Assembly (NCBI GenBank): GCA_903880855.1 | Contig: CAIRQX010000039.1 | Coordinates: 1 to 64,000 of the forward strand | Length of the DNA: 64,000 nt | Source of the DNA: an uncultured Burkholderiales bacterium | GTDB lineage: Bacteria > Pseudomonadota > Gammaproteobacteria > Burkholderiales > Burkholderiaceae_C | Direction of reading: 5' to 3' | Shown here: in pieces, positions 19,457 through 30,804 of the stretch | Layout: each line of letters begins with the position of its first letter | Position numbering within the stretch: position 1 is the stretch's first letter | Program-made: the position numbers and the translations under genes | Notes under the pieces: generated by a model | What the model saw: only the letters and a program-made list of their open reading frames with translations | Databases searched by the model: none | Told to the model about the DNA's origin: nothing

Positions 19457-20432
19457 TACTTCTTACCCAACCCTAAACGCGCAGCACCCTCTGTGTAAAT
19501 TTGGGTGCGTTCTTTCATGAATGCATCCATTTGCTCAACGCCAATATTGGTGAGCTCAAATCCATTTTTAGCGGCAAGCTCTTTCATCTCGGCGTCGTTG
19601 TTTAAATTCGCCCAAAGGTCAGACATGCGTTTGCGCAGTTCTGGCGGTGTGGATTTAGGCATACCTATACCGCGAAACGCACCGTCTACCCAATTCACAC
19701 CGAGCTCTTTAAATCTTTAAAGGTAGGCACATCAGGCATCAAGGGATGGCGTTTATCCATAGCCACCGCCAATGCGCGTACACGGGTTTTGTTGGCAATC
19801 GCAAAAGGTACATAAGTAATAGCGCCATCTACTTGGCTACCCAAAACAGAGGTGGTCATATCGCCTGTGCCCTTGAAAGGCACATAAATTGTTTTGACAT
19901 TGAATGCGGCATTGAGTCGCTCATGCGCGGCATGGTTGGCTGAATTCAATCCTGAGCCACCCAATGAGAGTTTGCCTGGCTCTTTTTTGGCGGCCTCTAC
20001 AAATTCTGCGAAGTTTTTAATAGCGCTTGCGACGGGAACTACCAAAATATCTGGTGTGTAGTGAAACCAATACACAGGAGTGATGTCAGACGTCTTGTAC
20101 TGCACCTGCCCCTCAATCGGTTGGAACACGATGTGTGGCAAATTAATACCCACCACATTCAAGCCATCTCCAGGCAATGTATTGATTTGCGACCACATCA
20201 ACGCACCGCCAGCACCCGCCTTGTATTGCACGATGGTTTCAATCGCGGGGCATTTGCGTTTAAGCACAGTTTGTTGGTGGCGTGCAGACAAATCGGATTC
20301 GCCACCTGGCGTAAAGGCTTGCCAATAGTTCACGTTTTTATCTGGGCAAGGCTGCGCCCAAGCACTGGTGGTTAGCAAACTACCAATAAGGCTCACCATG
20401 AGCCACGCATTTTTTATCTGTACATTTTTCAT
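19456..20432 (-). pseudogene. Bug/TctC-family tricarboxylate receptor, frameshifted
   Basis: Two track ORFs (19695..20432 and 19456..19698) are halves of one Bug-type periplasmic receptor. The first half has a signal peptide ending SAWAQP and runs to MPDVPTFKDL, then goes out of frame to KSSV and a stop. The second half continues VNWVDGAFRGIGMPKSTPPEL, the standard C-terminal domain. Joined, they give about 325 residues, the normal Bug length. The break is explained by an 8-bp tandem duplication. With no tctA/tctB nearby, it is an orphan receptor in the tartrate operon. It may be a true recent pseudogene, a slippage-variable gene or, less likely, an assembly error. Confidence 0.88.
19706..19721 (-). 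repeat. 8-bp tandem duplication that breaks the Bug gene
   Basis: On the coding (minus) strand the sequence reads ACC TTTAAAGA TTTAAAGA GCTCGG. Removing one TTTAAAGA unit restores ACC TTT AAA GAG CTC GGT GTG AAT TGG (TFKELGVNW), the expected Bug sequence. The duplication adds 8 bases and shifts the frame. It also creates T TTA AAG in the reading frame, a heptamer of the X XXY YYZ type on which a -1 shift would rejoin the two halves. Confidence 0.93.
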
Positions 20433-20460
20433 ATTTGTCTCCTCGTTTTTTTAACTTAAC

Positions 20461-21525
20461 TCAACTCAATTCTGCACACACTGCTTTTGTAACTTGGTCT
20501 GTTGTTGCCTTACCGCCCAAGTCGCCCGTATGCAACGCAGGGTTTGCGGTTACTTTTTCAATCGCGGCCATCAATGCATTGGCAGTTTCTTTTTCTCCCA
20601 AATGCTCCAAGAGCATGACACAACTCCAGAAAGTTCCAACAGGGTTTGCCAAACCTTTGCCCATGATGTCAAAGGCAGAGCCGTGGATAGGCTCAAACAT
20701 ACTGGGGTAGCGACGTTCAGGATCGATGTTGCCGGTGGGCGCGATGCCCAAGCTACCAGCCAAAGCCGCAGCAAGGTCGCTCAGGATATCGGCATGCAAA
20801 TTGGTAGCCACTAAGGTGTCTAACGTCGCAGGGCGGTTGACCATACGCGCAGTGGCAGCGTCTACCAATTCTTTGTCCCACTTAACGTCTGGAAATTCTT
20901 TGCTGATTTGTACTGCGATCTCGTCCCACATCACCATGGCATGGCGTTGGGCGTTCGACTTGGTTACCACCGTCAACAATTTCCGAGGACGCGACTGCGC
21001 CAGCTTGAACGCATAGCGCATGATGCGCTCTACGCCTGCACGCGTCATCATCGACACATCAGTTGCTACCTCAATCGGATGGCCTTGGTGCGCGCGTCCA
21101 CCGACACCTGCGTATTCACCCTCTGAGTTTTCACGCACGATCACCCAATCTAAATCTTTGGGGGTGCAGCGCTTCAGCGGTGCATCGATACCCGGCAAGA
21201 TACGTGTGGGACGCACATTGGCATATTGGTCAAAACCTTGGCAAATTTTGAGGCGCAGGCCCCACAAGGTAATGTGATCTGGAATATCAGGGTCCCCAGC
21301 AGAGCCAAACAATATGGCATCCATGGGTCGTAATGCATCCAATCCATCCGCGGGCATCATTTCGCCATGTTCGCGGTACCAGTCACCACCCCATCCGAAA
21401 TGGCTGAATGTAAATTGAAAGCTCTTAGATTTATTCGCTAAAGCTTGCAAGACAAGTTTGCCAGCGGGAATAACTTCTTTACCAATGCCGTCACCTGGGA
21501 TGCACGCAATTTTGTAAGTTTTCAT
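20461..21525 (-). CDS. ttuC: Tartrate dehydrogenase/decarboxylase
   Basis: This 354-residue member of the isocitrate/isopropylmalate dehydrogenase fold acts on tartrate (and D-malate) with NAD. Seen are the N-terminal CIPGDGIGKEVIPAG, the substrate segment DWVIVRENSEGEYAGVGG, and the metal/NAD region NLHADILSDLAAALAGSLG and FEPIHGSAFDI. The tartrate dehydrogenase subgroup is favoured by the VIVRENSEGEYAG form and by the neighbours: a Bug receptor (28 bp downstream) and ttuD. It is the first gene of that minus-strand operon and divergent from the deaminase. Confidence 0.92.
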   Translation of the reverse strand: MKTYKIACIPGDGIGKEVIPAGKLVLQALANKSKSFQFTFSHFGWGGDWYREHGEMMPADGLDALRPMDAILFGSAGDPDIPDHITLWGLRLKICQGFDQYANVRPTRILPGIDAPLKRCTPKDLDWVIVRENSEGEYAGVGGRAHQGHPIEVATDVSMMTRAGVERIMRYAFKLAQSRPRKLLTVVTKSNAQRHAMVMWDEIAVQISKEFPDVKWDKELVDAATARMVNRPATLDTLVATNLHADILSDLAAALAGSLGIAPTGNIDPERRYPSMFEPIHGSAFDIMGKGLANPVGTFWSCVMLLEHLGEKETANALMAAIEKVTANPALHTGDLGGKATTDQVTKAVCAELS

Positions 21526-21636
21526 GGGATGATCTTCGCTCTTTTCATGTTGATTTGTAAAACAGAGACTTTAAGCGTTTGAGATAGGCTTTTTTACATC
21601 CCGATTTAAAGTAGTGAAAGACACATTTTGACGCAT

Positions 21637-23073
21637 ATGACCACCCTTCTTATTCATCGCGCCCAACACCTAGCCACCCAAGACGATCACGACACCGAAC
21701 TCCAAGGTGCTTCGGTTTTAGTACGTGACGGACGTATCGCACGTATCTTTACCAAAGACGAGCCGCTAGATGCATGGTTGGCAGATAACCCAGTGGATGA
21801 AGTAATCGATGCGCACAAGCATGTTGTGATACCCGGCATGGTGAACACGCATCACCACATGGTGCAATGCCTCACACGTGCAGTACCGCAGGTTCAAAAC
21901 GCGGAGTTGTTTTCTTGGTTGAAAGGCTTGTATCCCATATGGCTAGGGCTAACACCAGAAATGGTGCGCGTCTCAAACCAAGTAGCGATGGCTGAATTAA
22001 TGCTATCTGGGTGCACAACCACCAGTGACCATCTCTATATCTATCCCAACGGCGTCAGATTGGATGACAGCATAGAAGCAGCACATACGATTGGCATGCG
22101 ATTCACTGCAACACGCGGCAGTATGAGCGTGGGGGAATCACAGGGTGGTCTTCCTCCCGATCAAGCCGTTGAAAAAGAACCCTTCATATTGAAAGAAACC
22201 CAACGCCTAATAGAGACTTGGCATGACGCCAGTTTTGGTTCCATGACCCATGTAGCAGTTGCACCTTGCTCCCCATTCAGTGTGAGCCAAGATTTAATGC
22301 GAGAGTCTGCCAAATTAGCCCGTGCTTATGGCGTGCGCTTGCACACGCACTTGGCAGAAAACGACCACGATGTCGCTTACACCCAAGAAAAATTCAATTG
22401 CACGCCTGCGCAATATGCGCAAGATTTAGACTGGGTAGGCAATGACGTGTGGCATGCCCATTGCGTCAAGTTAGACGACGATGGCGCATATCTTTTTGCC
22501 AAAACACGCACAGGCTTAGCGCACTGCCCTTGCAGCAATATGCGACTTGCAAGCGGCATATTGCCACTGCGCCAGTTTCTCGATATGGGCGTCCCTATTG
22601 GTTTAGGCGTAGACGGCAGCGCTAGCAATGACGCAGGGCATATGTTGAACGAAGCGCGTCAAGCCATGCTGCTTGCGCGTGTGGGGCGTGGAAACCAGCC
22701 ACCGCAAACTAAGAATGGACAAACATTTTTCGGTTGCGATGTAGGACCTTCGGAGATGACGCCACGCGACGCTATTCGTTTAGCAACGCGCGGAGGCGCT
22801 GAGGTCCTAGGGCGTTCCCATGAGATTGGCCAGATCAAAGTGGGCTATTGCGCCGACTTCGCAATGTTTCGCACCGACACACTCAGCATGGCAGGTGGTG
22901 CAGTGCATGACCCCTTAGGAGCTTTGCTTTTGTGCTCTAGCGATAACGCTGACTACACAATTGTGAATGGGCGGGTGATAGTGCGAGAAGGCCAACTGAA
23001 TTCAGTAGATATCAATAAATTAATAGAAAAGCATAATAATTTTTCGATTGAATTGGCTAAAATTAGTTATTAA
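21637..23073 (+). CDS. 8-oxoguanine deaminase (amidohydrolase family)
   Basis: This enzyme is predicted to deaminate 8-oxoguanine to urate, feeding the purine breakdown genes that follow. The amidohydrolase metal site is visible: NTHHHMVQ (about residue 69), LHTHLAENDHD, WHAHCVKLDDDG and GLGVDGSASNDAGHM. The track starts at a TTG (21628); ATG 21637 (MTTLLIHRAQHLA) is more likely. The sequence resembles the AtzB/TrzN-like subgroup that includes 8-oxoguanine deaminase; a related guanine deaminase or triazine hydrolase is the alternative. Its position beside xdh/puuD genes supports the purine role. Confidence 0.8.
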   Translation: MTTLLIHRAQHLATQDDHDTELQGASVLVRDGRIARIFTKDEPLDAWLADNPVDEVIDAHKHVVIPGMVNTHHHMVQCLTRAVPQVQNAELFSWLKGLYPIWLGLTPEMVRVSNQVAMAELMLSGCTTTSDHLYIYPNGVRLDDSIEAAHTIGMRFTATRGSMSVGESQGGLPPDQAVEKEPFILKETQRLIETWHDASFGSMTHVAVAPCSPFSVSQDLMRESAKLARAYGVRLHTHLAENDHDVAYTQEKFNCTPAQYAQDLDWVGNDVWHAHCVKLDDDGAYLFAKTRTGLAHCPCSNMRLASGILPLRQFLDMGVPIGLGVDGSASNDAGHMLNEARQAMLLARVGRGNQPPQTKNGQTFFGCDVGPSEMTPRDAIRLATRGGAEVLGRSHEIGQIKVGYCADFAMFRTDTLSMAGGAVHDPLGALLLCSSDNADYTIVNGRVIVREGQLNSVDINKLIEKHNNFSIELAKISY

Positions 23074-23107
23074 TAATTTAAAATGAATTTAGCTAAAATG
23101 GCTAAAA
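23056..23107 (+). promoter_or_regulatory. Candidate autoregulatory operator of the TA pair (GCTAAAA repeats)
   Basis: Three direct copies of GCTAAAA occur at 23056, 23092 and 23101, just upstream of the antitoxin start and its AGGGAGG ribosome binding site; the first lies inside the deaminase 3' end. Phd/YefM antitoxins usually bind short repeats overlapping their own promoter. That these repeats are the operator is inference. Confidence 0.4.
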
Positions 23108-23124
23108 ATAAACAGGGAGGTCAA

Positions 23125-23394
23125 ATGCACATTACAGCGACAGAAGCTAAAAATAAGTTTGGCAGCATTTGCTCTGCTGCAAAACGTTCGCCTGTCTTCG
23201 TGGAAAAAGCGGGACAAGTCGATACTGTAATTCTCTCGGTTGATCAATACCGCGCACTTCAAGCCAACCAAAACACCAATTCCTTCGCCAATCGCAAAAA
23301 AGAATTTGAGATGCAATATCGCGAATGGATAGTTGCTCAAAATAACTGGGTTGATGGACAGGGTATCCCTGGCGCAGATCTACGTCCTTGGTAG
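23125..23394 (+). CDS. Phd/YefM-type antitoxin of a Phd-CcdB hybrid pair
   Basis: The track starts at 23083, but ATG 23125 follows a strong AGGGAGG ribosome binding site. The 89-residue product begins MHITATEAKNKFGSICSAA, a Phd/YefM DNA-binding fold signature, followed by VDTVILSVDQYRALQ. The C-terminal half is charged and ends GIPGADLRPW, which looks like the extreme C-terminus of CcdA (FADENRDW), the segment that binds CcdB. The stop is 6 bp before the toxin start. So this antitoxin appears to join a Phd DNA-binding head to a CcdA-like tail. Confidence 0.85.
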   Translation: MHITATEAKNKFGSICSAAKRSPVFVEKAGQVDTVILSVDQYRALQANQNTNSFANRKKEFEMQYREWIVAQNNWVDGQGIPGADLRPW

Positions 23395-23400
23395 TTAGTG

Positions 23401-23715
23401 ATGGCGCATTTTGACGTCTATGTGAATCCAAGTGAAAGCGCTTCAAAGGGAATTCCTTATGTTGTGGTCATGCAGAGCGACTTGCTTGAGTCTTTAGCGA
23501 CCCGCATGACGATTCCACTTGCAAGCATTGAGTTTGCATCTAAAGCGCCTGAAAAACTTTGTCCGACTGTCCTTGTAAATGGCCAACTTTTGCGCGCATT
23601 AGCCCATTACGCCGCTCCGCTTCCCTCAAAAAATTTGAAGAAAGTCGTCAGCAATCTTTCCAGATCTTCAGATGCCCTTATCGGCGCTATGGATGCGGTC
23701 TTTGCTGGGGTTTAA
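23401..23715 (+). CDS. ccdB: CcdB-family toxin
   Basis: This 104-residue protein matches CcdB along its length: FDVYVNPSE, YVVVMQSDLLESLATRMTIPLAS, LCPTVLVNGQLLRALAHYAAPLP and AIGAMDAVFAGV-like end. CcdB poisons DNA gyrase through its C-terminal helix. The terminal residues read FAGV where F-plasmid CcdB has FWGI; the Vibrio fischeri homologue also lacks the Trp, so toxicity is not excluded. ATG 23401 is preferred to the track's GTG 23398. The gene is convergent with modC, 4 bp apart. Confidence 0.87.
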   Translation: MAHFDVYVNPSESASKGIPYVVVMQSDLLESLATRMTIPLASIEFASKAPEKLCPTVLVNGQLLRALAHYAAPLPSKNLKKVVSNLSRSSDALIGAMDAVFAGV

Positions 23716-23719
23716 GGTG

Positions 23720-24838
23720 TCATTTCACCAAAGCAACTGACTTCACTTGCGCCCAAGCCTGCGTTCCAACTTGTAACCCTAAATCGTGCACACCACGCGC
23801 AGTTACGCGCGCAAGCAAAAACACCTCACCACAACGCAAGCGCAACAACACTTGCGAGGGATGAGACTCTGCATGGATGGACTCGACTACACAAGGTAAA
23901 TGGTTTTGAATACTGGTGTTTTGAGCCTCTTCTAGGGTAATACTCACATCGCGTGCCAACACGCGTAAGCGCACTGGTTGACCTATTTGCAAGCCACTAT
24001 CGCGTACCCATATAGATGCAACTGTTGGGTTGCCTTCAACTGCCATACCTGAACTTGCTTTAGATATACGCACTTGCGCCAAGTGCCACTGCTCATCTAA
24101 GGCCTGCACATGGCCCTCAATCAGCGCGCCCACATCGTCACCCACCACCAAAGGAAGATCTATATTGGAGAGCACCTCAGAGACAGGCCCTACTGCGCGC
24201 ACTTGTCCAGACTCCATCACTACCAAGGTATCGGCTAATCGCACCACTTCGTCCGCAGCGTGAGTGATGTAGAGCATAGGAATTTTTAATTCATCGCATA
24301 ACTTTTCAAGCCACGGCAAGATGTCTTGTTTGCGAGCAGGGTCAAGGGAGGCAAGTGGCTCATCTAGCAAAAGCAATTTGGGTTGCGTCGCTAATGCACG
24401 TGCAATCGCTACACGTTGACGCTCTCCGCCAGAAAGTTGGTTGGTGCTTCTTTGAAGCAAATCGCCTATTCCCAACAAATTAATTACTTCGTCTAAAACA
24501 ACTTCTTGGTTGGGCGCTTTGCTACGCTTCAATCCATAGGTCAAGTTTGCCGCGACATCTAAGTGTGCAAATAAAGAGGCTTCTTGGAACACATAACCCA
24601 AGGGTCTTAGGGAAGTGGGCAGGCTTACCCCTAGCGAATCGTCTTGCCAAACATCTGAACCCACTTGCACCCGTCCAAGCGCTTGCGTCTCAAGCCCAGC
24701 AACGCAACGTAACAAAGTGGTTTTGCCAGAACCTGATGGACCGTAAATAACACTGATTCCCTGCACAGGCAGTTGCAGGTCCACTTTCAAATTGAAACTG
24801 CTACGCGCGAGATCGAGTTGTAATCGGATTTCACTCAT
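23720..24838 (-). CDS. modC: Molybdate ABC transporter ATP-binding protein
   Basis: This 372-residue ATPase has Walker [17 protein letters not shown], signature [15 protein letters not shown] and Walker [17 protein letters not shown], then a C-terminal TOBE (molybdate-binding) domain of about 130 residues. It energises ModB. It overlaps modB by 4 bp and is the last gene of the apparent xdhAB-xdhC-puuD-modABC run, so it would deliver Mo for the xanthine dehydrogenase cofactor. Confidence 0.94.
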   Translation of the reverse strand: MSEIRLQLDLARSSFNLKVDLQLPVQGISVIYGPSGSGKTTLLRCVAGLETQALGRVQVGSDVWQDDSLGVSLPTSLRPLGYVFQEASLFAHLDVAANLTYGLKRSKAPNQEVVLDEVINLLGIGDLLQRSTNQLSGGERQRVAIARALATQPKLLLLDEPLASLDPARKQDILPWLEKLCDELKIPMLYITHAADEVVRLADTLVVMESGQVRAVGPVSEVLSNIDLPLVVGDDVGALIEGHVQALDEQWHLAQVRISKASSGMAVEGNPTVASIWVRDSGLQIGQPVRLRVLARDVSITLEEAQNTSIQNHLPCVVESIHAESHPSQVLLRLRCGEVFLLARVTARGVHDLGLQVGTQAWAQVKSVALVK

Positions 24839-25524
24839 ATTGCTGTTTGCGCCCTGCGCCTGCTAACCCAAGAAAGCACCAGAAGCACCACAAAAGAAAA
24901 CACCAACATTGCACCAGCCAGACCATGCGCTTGCGCGTACTTCATAGCTTCTACATGCCCATAAATTTGGGTCGAGACCACACGCGTTTTATCTGGGATA
25001 TTTCCGCCGATCATGAGCACCACACCAAACTCTCCAACGGTGTGCGCAAAACTCAACATGGCCGCCATCACAAACCCAGGTTTTGCCAACGGAATTGCCA
25101 CTGTAAAAAATGCGTCTAACTTATTCGCGCGCAAAGTAGCGGCGACCTCCATAGGGCGTGAACCCATCGCTTCAAAAGCATTGACCAAAGGTTGGACCGC
25201 AAAGGGCAAGGAGTAAATCATCGAACCCAACACCAAACCCGAAAAGCTAAATGCCAATGAACCCCAGCCTGCCCAATGTGTGAATTGCCCAACAGGCCCG
25301 AGTGGTCCCAATGCAATTAGCAAATAAAACCCCAGCACGGTCGGAGGCAAAACCAACGGCAACGCCACCAAGGCAGCGATAGGTGCACGCCATCTAGATT
25401 GCGTATGCGCCAACCACCAAGCAATAGGCGTTGCCAGAAAAAGCAACAACACCGTGGTGACGCTAGCCAATTGCAGCGTCAACAAAATGGCGGCTAAGTC
25501 TTCGGAAGTTAAATGCATAGCCAC
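24835..25524 (-). CDS. modB: Molybdate ABC transporter permease
   Basis: This 229-residue inner-membrane protein has five to six helices and the permease loop [30 protein letters not shown] (EAA motif). [19 protein letters not shown] is specific for ModB. It overlaps modC by 4 bp and follows modA by 4 bp. Confidence 0.95.
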   Translation of the reverse strand: MAMHLTSEDLAAILLTLQLASVTTVLLLFLATPIAWWLAHTQSRWRAPIAALVALPLVLPPTVLGFYLLIALGPLGPVGQFTHWAGWGSLAFSFSGLVLGSMIYSLPFAVQPLVNAFEAMGSRPMEVAATLRANKLDAFFTVAIPLAKPGFVMAAMLSFAHTVGEFGVVLMIGGNIPDKTRVVSTQIYGHVEAMKYAQAHGLAGAMLVFSFVVLLVLSWVSRRRAQTAI

Positions 25525-25528
25525 AACT

Positions 25529-27545
<2,017 letters not shown>

Positions 27546-27582
27546 TTTTGTTTTAACGCCTTTAAATACTTTTCAATTATTT

Positions 27583-28389
27583 TTAATCCTGTTGCAGGAG
27601 TTGCGCTGCTACAGCCACAGCAATGACTTCGGGTTCTTTGCCATGAATGCCCTCCACACCAATTGGACAAGTGATGAACGCCAATTCTTCAGCGCTAAAC
27701 CCTTTGGCCTCTAAGCGGTGTTGAAACGTCGCCCATTTGGTTTTGCTACCGATCAGTCCTACAAATTTCAAATCACCCTGCAAGCGTTGCCGCTTGAGAC
27801 AAGCCGCCACCACATCTAGATCTTCTGCATGGCTAAAGCTCATGATCAACACTGAAACGCCACTTGGCAAAGCTTCAACTGCAGCATGTACAGGATCCGA
27901 GTGGTCACACACCACATTCGCCGGAAGCTGCGCAGGGAAAATTTCATCTCTACTGTCTATCCATTGCACCTGAAACGGCAGGCTGCTCAACACATTCACC
28001 AAGGCATGTCCTACATGTCCTCCACCAAACAATGCCAATGGCTTGGCTTGGTTGGGTAAACGTTGCCGCAACATGGGCATGTCCGTCTGCGAGATGTGCT
28101 CAAACTTCAAATGCACCACACCACCACAACATTGTCCCAATGCTGGACCCAATGCGTATCGGTTAACAAGCGCGCCTTCATGTGGACTCGAGCTGAGCAA
28201 AGATCTCCCCTCAGCAATGGCTTGGAATTCCAAATGTCCGCCACCAATGGTGTTGACCAAGGTCTGAGGGAACACCGCCATCCAAGCGCCTACTTCCCGA
28301 GGTCCAGAACCTTCCACGCTAGCAACTGTGACCAACACGCCAGGGGCATGCTGAAGCTGGTTCCATAACTCGGCGGTATGACGCGGCAC
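27583..28389 (-). CDS. xdhC: Xanthine dehydrogenase accessory protein XdhC
   Basis: This 268-residue protein helps insert the sulfurated molybdenum cofactor into XdhB. The N-terminal XdhC/CoxI domain shows VTVASVEGSGPREVGAWM and NTIGGGHLEFQA, and the C-terminal Rossmann domain shows LALFGGGHVGHALVNVL. It follows xdhB by 51 bp and precedes puuD by 37 bp. Confidence 0.94.
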   Translation of the reverse strand: MPRHTAELWNQLQHAPGVLVTVASVEGSGPREVGAWMAVFPQTLVNTIGGGHLEFQAIAEGRSLLSSSPHEGALVNRYALGPALGQCCGGVVHLKFEHISQTDMPMLRQRLPNQAKPLALFGGGHVGHALVNVLSSLPFQVQWIDSRDEIFPAQLPANVVCDHSDPVHAAVEALPSGVSVLIMSFSHAEDLDVVAACLKRQRLQGDLKFVGLIGSKTKWATFQHRLEAKGFSAEELAFITCPIGVEGIHGKEPEVIAVAVAAQLLQQD

Positions 28390-28440
28390 GCGAATGTAGG
28401 GCGAAGCGAAAGAGACTGGACAAGCAAAGCGCTAACGCGC

Positions 28441-30804
28441 TTAAGCTTGTGCGACTTCCGCTTTCACCTTCTCACAAGCCATCAAGATGCGCTCAGGCGT
28501 GGCAGGCGCATCTAGATGCACCACTGCTTTGTGCTCAGCGCTTGCAGCGACGGCATCGCGCAAAGCAAAGAAAGTAGATAAGCCCAGCATCAGAGGTGGC
28601 TCACCCGTCGCTTTACTGTTGAATGGTGTGGGCTTCAAGTTGTAGCCGTCAAATAGTGTCACGTTGAAATGCTCTGGGATATCGCCAGCCACTGGGATCT
28701 TGTAAGTGCTCGGGCCATGCGTGAGCAACTTACCCTTCTTGTCCCAAATACATTCCTCCATGGTGAGCCATCCCATGCCTTGGACAAACGCGCCTTCGAT
28801 TTGGCCTTTGTCTAAGGCGGGGTTGATGCTCTTGCCCACGTCATGCACGATGTCCACGGCCTTGAGCCACCATTCACCGGTGCGCGTGTTGATTTCCACT
28901 TCACTCACCGCAGCGCCGTAGCAGTAGTAATAAAAAGCACGGCCATTCAGTTTGGCGAAGTCATATTTGATTTCAGGCGTCATGTAAAAACCTGTGACGC
29001 TCAATCCCACGCGGTCTAACCACGCTTGCTTGGTGACCTCTTCCCATTTCACTGACTTACCACCGCCATGCGCTTCGCTATTGGCAAAAGTAATGTCAGT
29101 TTCTGCGCAACCGAGCATGCGTGCGGCTACGGGCTTTAGTCGTTCACGCATTTGCGACGTGGCATTCATGATGGCTGCGCCGTTGATATCCGCGCCGCTT
29201 GAAGCAGAAGTAGCCGATGCGTTGGGAACTTTCTGTGAGTCAGTCGCAGTGATGCGCACTTTGTCGACGCTGATGCCCAAACCATCGGCACATACCTGCG
29301 CCATCTTGGTGTTGAGGCCTTGGCCCATCTCCGTGCCGCCATGGTTGCAACTCACGGAGCCATCCATGTAAACCACGAGCAAAGCGCCGCCTTGGTTCAA
29401 ATGGGTGGCGGTAAAGCTGATGCCAAACTTCAAAGGCACCAAAGCTAAGCCGCGCTTGCGGGTTTTGCTCTTGGCGTTAAAAGCTTGCACTGCCTTGCGG
29501 CGTTCTGCGTAATTGGATTCTTTTTCAACCTGCGCAATCACCTTGTCACCCACCCAGTCTTCTATCAACTGGTTGTATTGGGTGGTCATGGTGTCCGGCG
29601 TTCCACTGATAGCGGGATCTTGGTAGAGGTTGATTTTGCGAACATCCAAGGAGTCTTTGCCCAAAGTGGCGGCAATTTCGTCCATCACGGTTTCGATACC
29701 AAACATGCCTTGCGGTCCACCAAAACCACGGAAAGCAGTCGCGCTTTGGGTATTGGTTTTGCAGCGGTGGCTGATCAACTTCAAAGCGGGGATGTGGTAG
29801 ACGTTATCAATGTGCAAACAAGCGCGGTCATTGACGGGGCCAGAGTAGTCCGTGCTGTAACCGCAACGCGACATGAGAGTAATGTCTGCGCCCAAGATAC
29901 GGCCGTTATCGTCAAACCCTACTTCGTAGTCGATTCTGAAATCGTGGCGCTTACCAGTGATGGTCATGTCATCGTCGCGGTTCACCCGCAACTTCACAGG
30001 CTTTTGCAACTTGAAAGCTGCCAAGGCCGCGCTTTGGCTGAAGATGCTGGCATTGCCTTCTTTGCCGCCAAAACCACCACCCATACGACGGCAGATCACT
30101 TCCACGTCGTTGGTATGCAAATTCAGCGCATGGGCTGCTTCGCGTTGGTTGCCGTCGGGGTGCTGGGTAGACACATACAAAGTGAGTTGTCCGTCTTCTT
30201 TGGGCACCGCATACGTGATCTGCCCCTCTAAATAGAACTGCTCTTGCTGCCCTGTTCGGGTCGTGCCTTTGATGGTGTGGGGTGCTTTGGCAATGGCGCC
30301 GGCAGCGTCGCCGCGGGTGATGCCTTTTGGCGGCATGATGAAACTACTGGCCGCCATCGCTTCTTCAATGGTCAAAACAGGCGTGAGTTCTTTGACCAAC
30401 ACCTTGGCTTTGTGGGCAACTTCGCGCGCATAGAGCATGTCGCGCGCAACGACCACCGCCACAGCTTGGCCGATAAATTCCACTTTGCCATCTGCTAAGA
30501 ATGGGTCGTCATGGATGATCGGGCCACAGTTGTTTTCGCCTGGAATATCTTTGGCGGTGTAGACCGCCACCACGCCGTGTTCTTTCAGAATAGCTTCGCG
30601 GTCAATGCCGTCGCCAATCAACTCGCCATGCGCTACGGGCGACAAAATCAACGCAGCATAAAGAGTGCCGGCTAATTCAGGAATGTCGTCGATATAAGTT
30701 GCTGTACCCGTCACATGCAAGTGTGCAGATTCGTGCACCAGCTCTTTGCCCTGCTGCACGTTGGTGGCAGGCAAAAGATTTTTAAGGTTGGTAGGAGCGT
30801 TCAT
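28441..30804 (-). CDS. xdhB: Xanthine dehydrogenase molybdopterin-binding subunit
   Basis: This 787-residue subunit carries the molybdenum site that oxidises hypoxanthine and xanthine to urate. Visible are the N-terminal HESAHLHVTGTATYIDDIPE, the Moco segment RRMGGGFGGKEGNASIFSQ, GFGGPQGMFGIETVMDEIA and the late region DVGKSINPALDKGQIEGAFVQGMGW. The length fits the XdhB half of the bacterial A/B enzyme. The start is directly adjacent to the xdhA stop (TAAATG), indicating coupled translation and a 1:1 complex. Confidence 0.96.
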   Translation of the reverse strand: MNAPTNLKNLLPATNVQQGKELVHESAHLHVTGTATYIDDIPELAGTLYAALILSPVAHGELIGDGIDREAILKEHGVVAVYTAKDIPGENNCGPIIHDDPFLADGKVEFIGQAVAVVVARDMLYAREVAHKAKVLVKELTPVLTIEEAMAASSFIMPPKGITRGDAAGAIAKAPHTIKGTTRTGQQEQFYLEGQITYAVPKEDGQLTLYVSTQHPDGNQREAAHALNLHTNDVEVICRRMGGGFGGKEGNASIFSQSAALAAFKLQKPVKLRVNRDDDMTITGKRHDFRIDYEVGFDDNGRILGADITLMSRCGYSTDYSGPVNDRACLHIDNVYHIPALKLISHRCKTNTQSATAFRGFGGPQGMFGIETVMDEIAATLGKDSLDVRKINLYQDPAISGTPDTMTTQYNQLIEDWVGDKVIAQVEKESNYAERRKAVQAFNAKSKTRKRGLALVPLKFGISFTATHLNQGGALLVVYMDGSVSCNHGGTEMGQGLNTKMAQVCADGLGISVDKVRITATDSQKVPNASATSASSGADINGAAIMNATSQMRERLKPVAARMLGCAETDITFANSEAHGGGKSVKWEEVTKQAWLDRVGLSVTGFYMTPEIKYDFAKLNGRAFYYYCYGAAVSEVEINTRTGEWWLKAVDIVHDVGKSINPALDKGQIEGAFVQGMGWLTMEECIWDKKGKLLTHGPSTYKIPVAGDIPEHFNVTLFDGYNLKPTPFNSKATGEPPLMLGLSTFFALRDAVAASAEHKAVVHLDAPATPERILMACEKVKAEVAQA

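Noticed and set aside
19706-19721. Programmed -1 frameshift as the normal expression mode of the Bug gene
   Set aside because: The slippery heptamer arises from a tandem duplication and Bug genes are normally uninterrupted, so a mutation is the simpler reading; kept only as a rescue possibility.
29485-30231. 248-residue plus-strand ORF inside xdhB
   Set aside because: Antisense shadow of a well-supported XdhB coding frame with intact Moco motifs.
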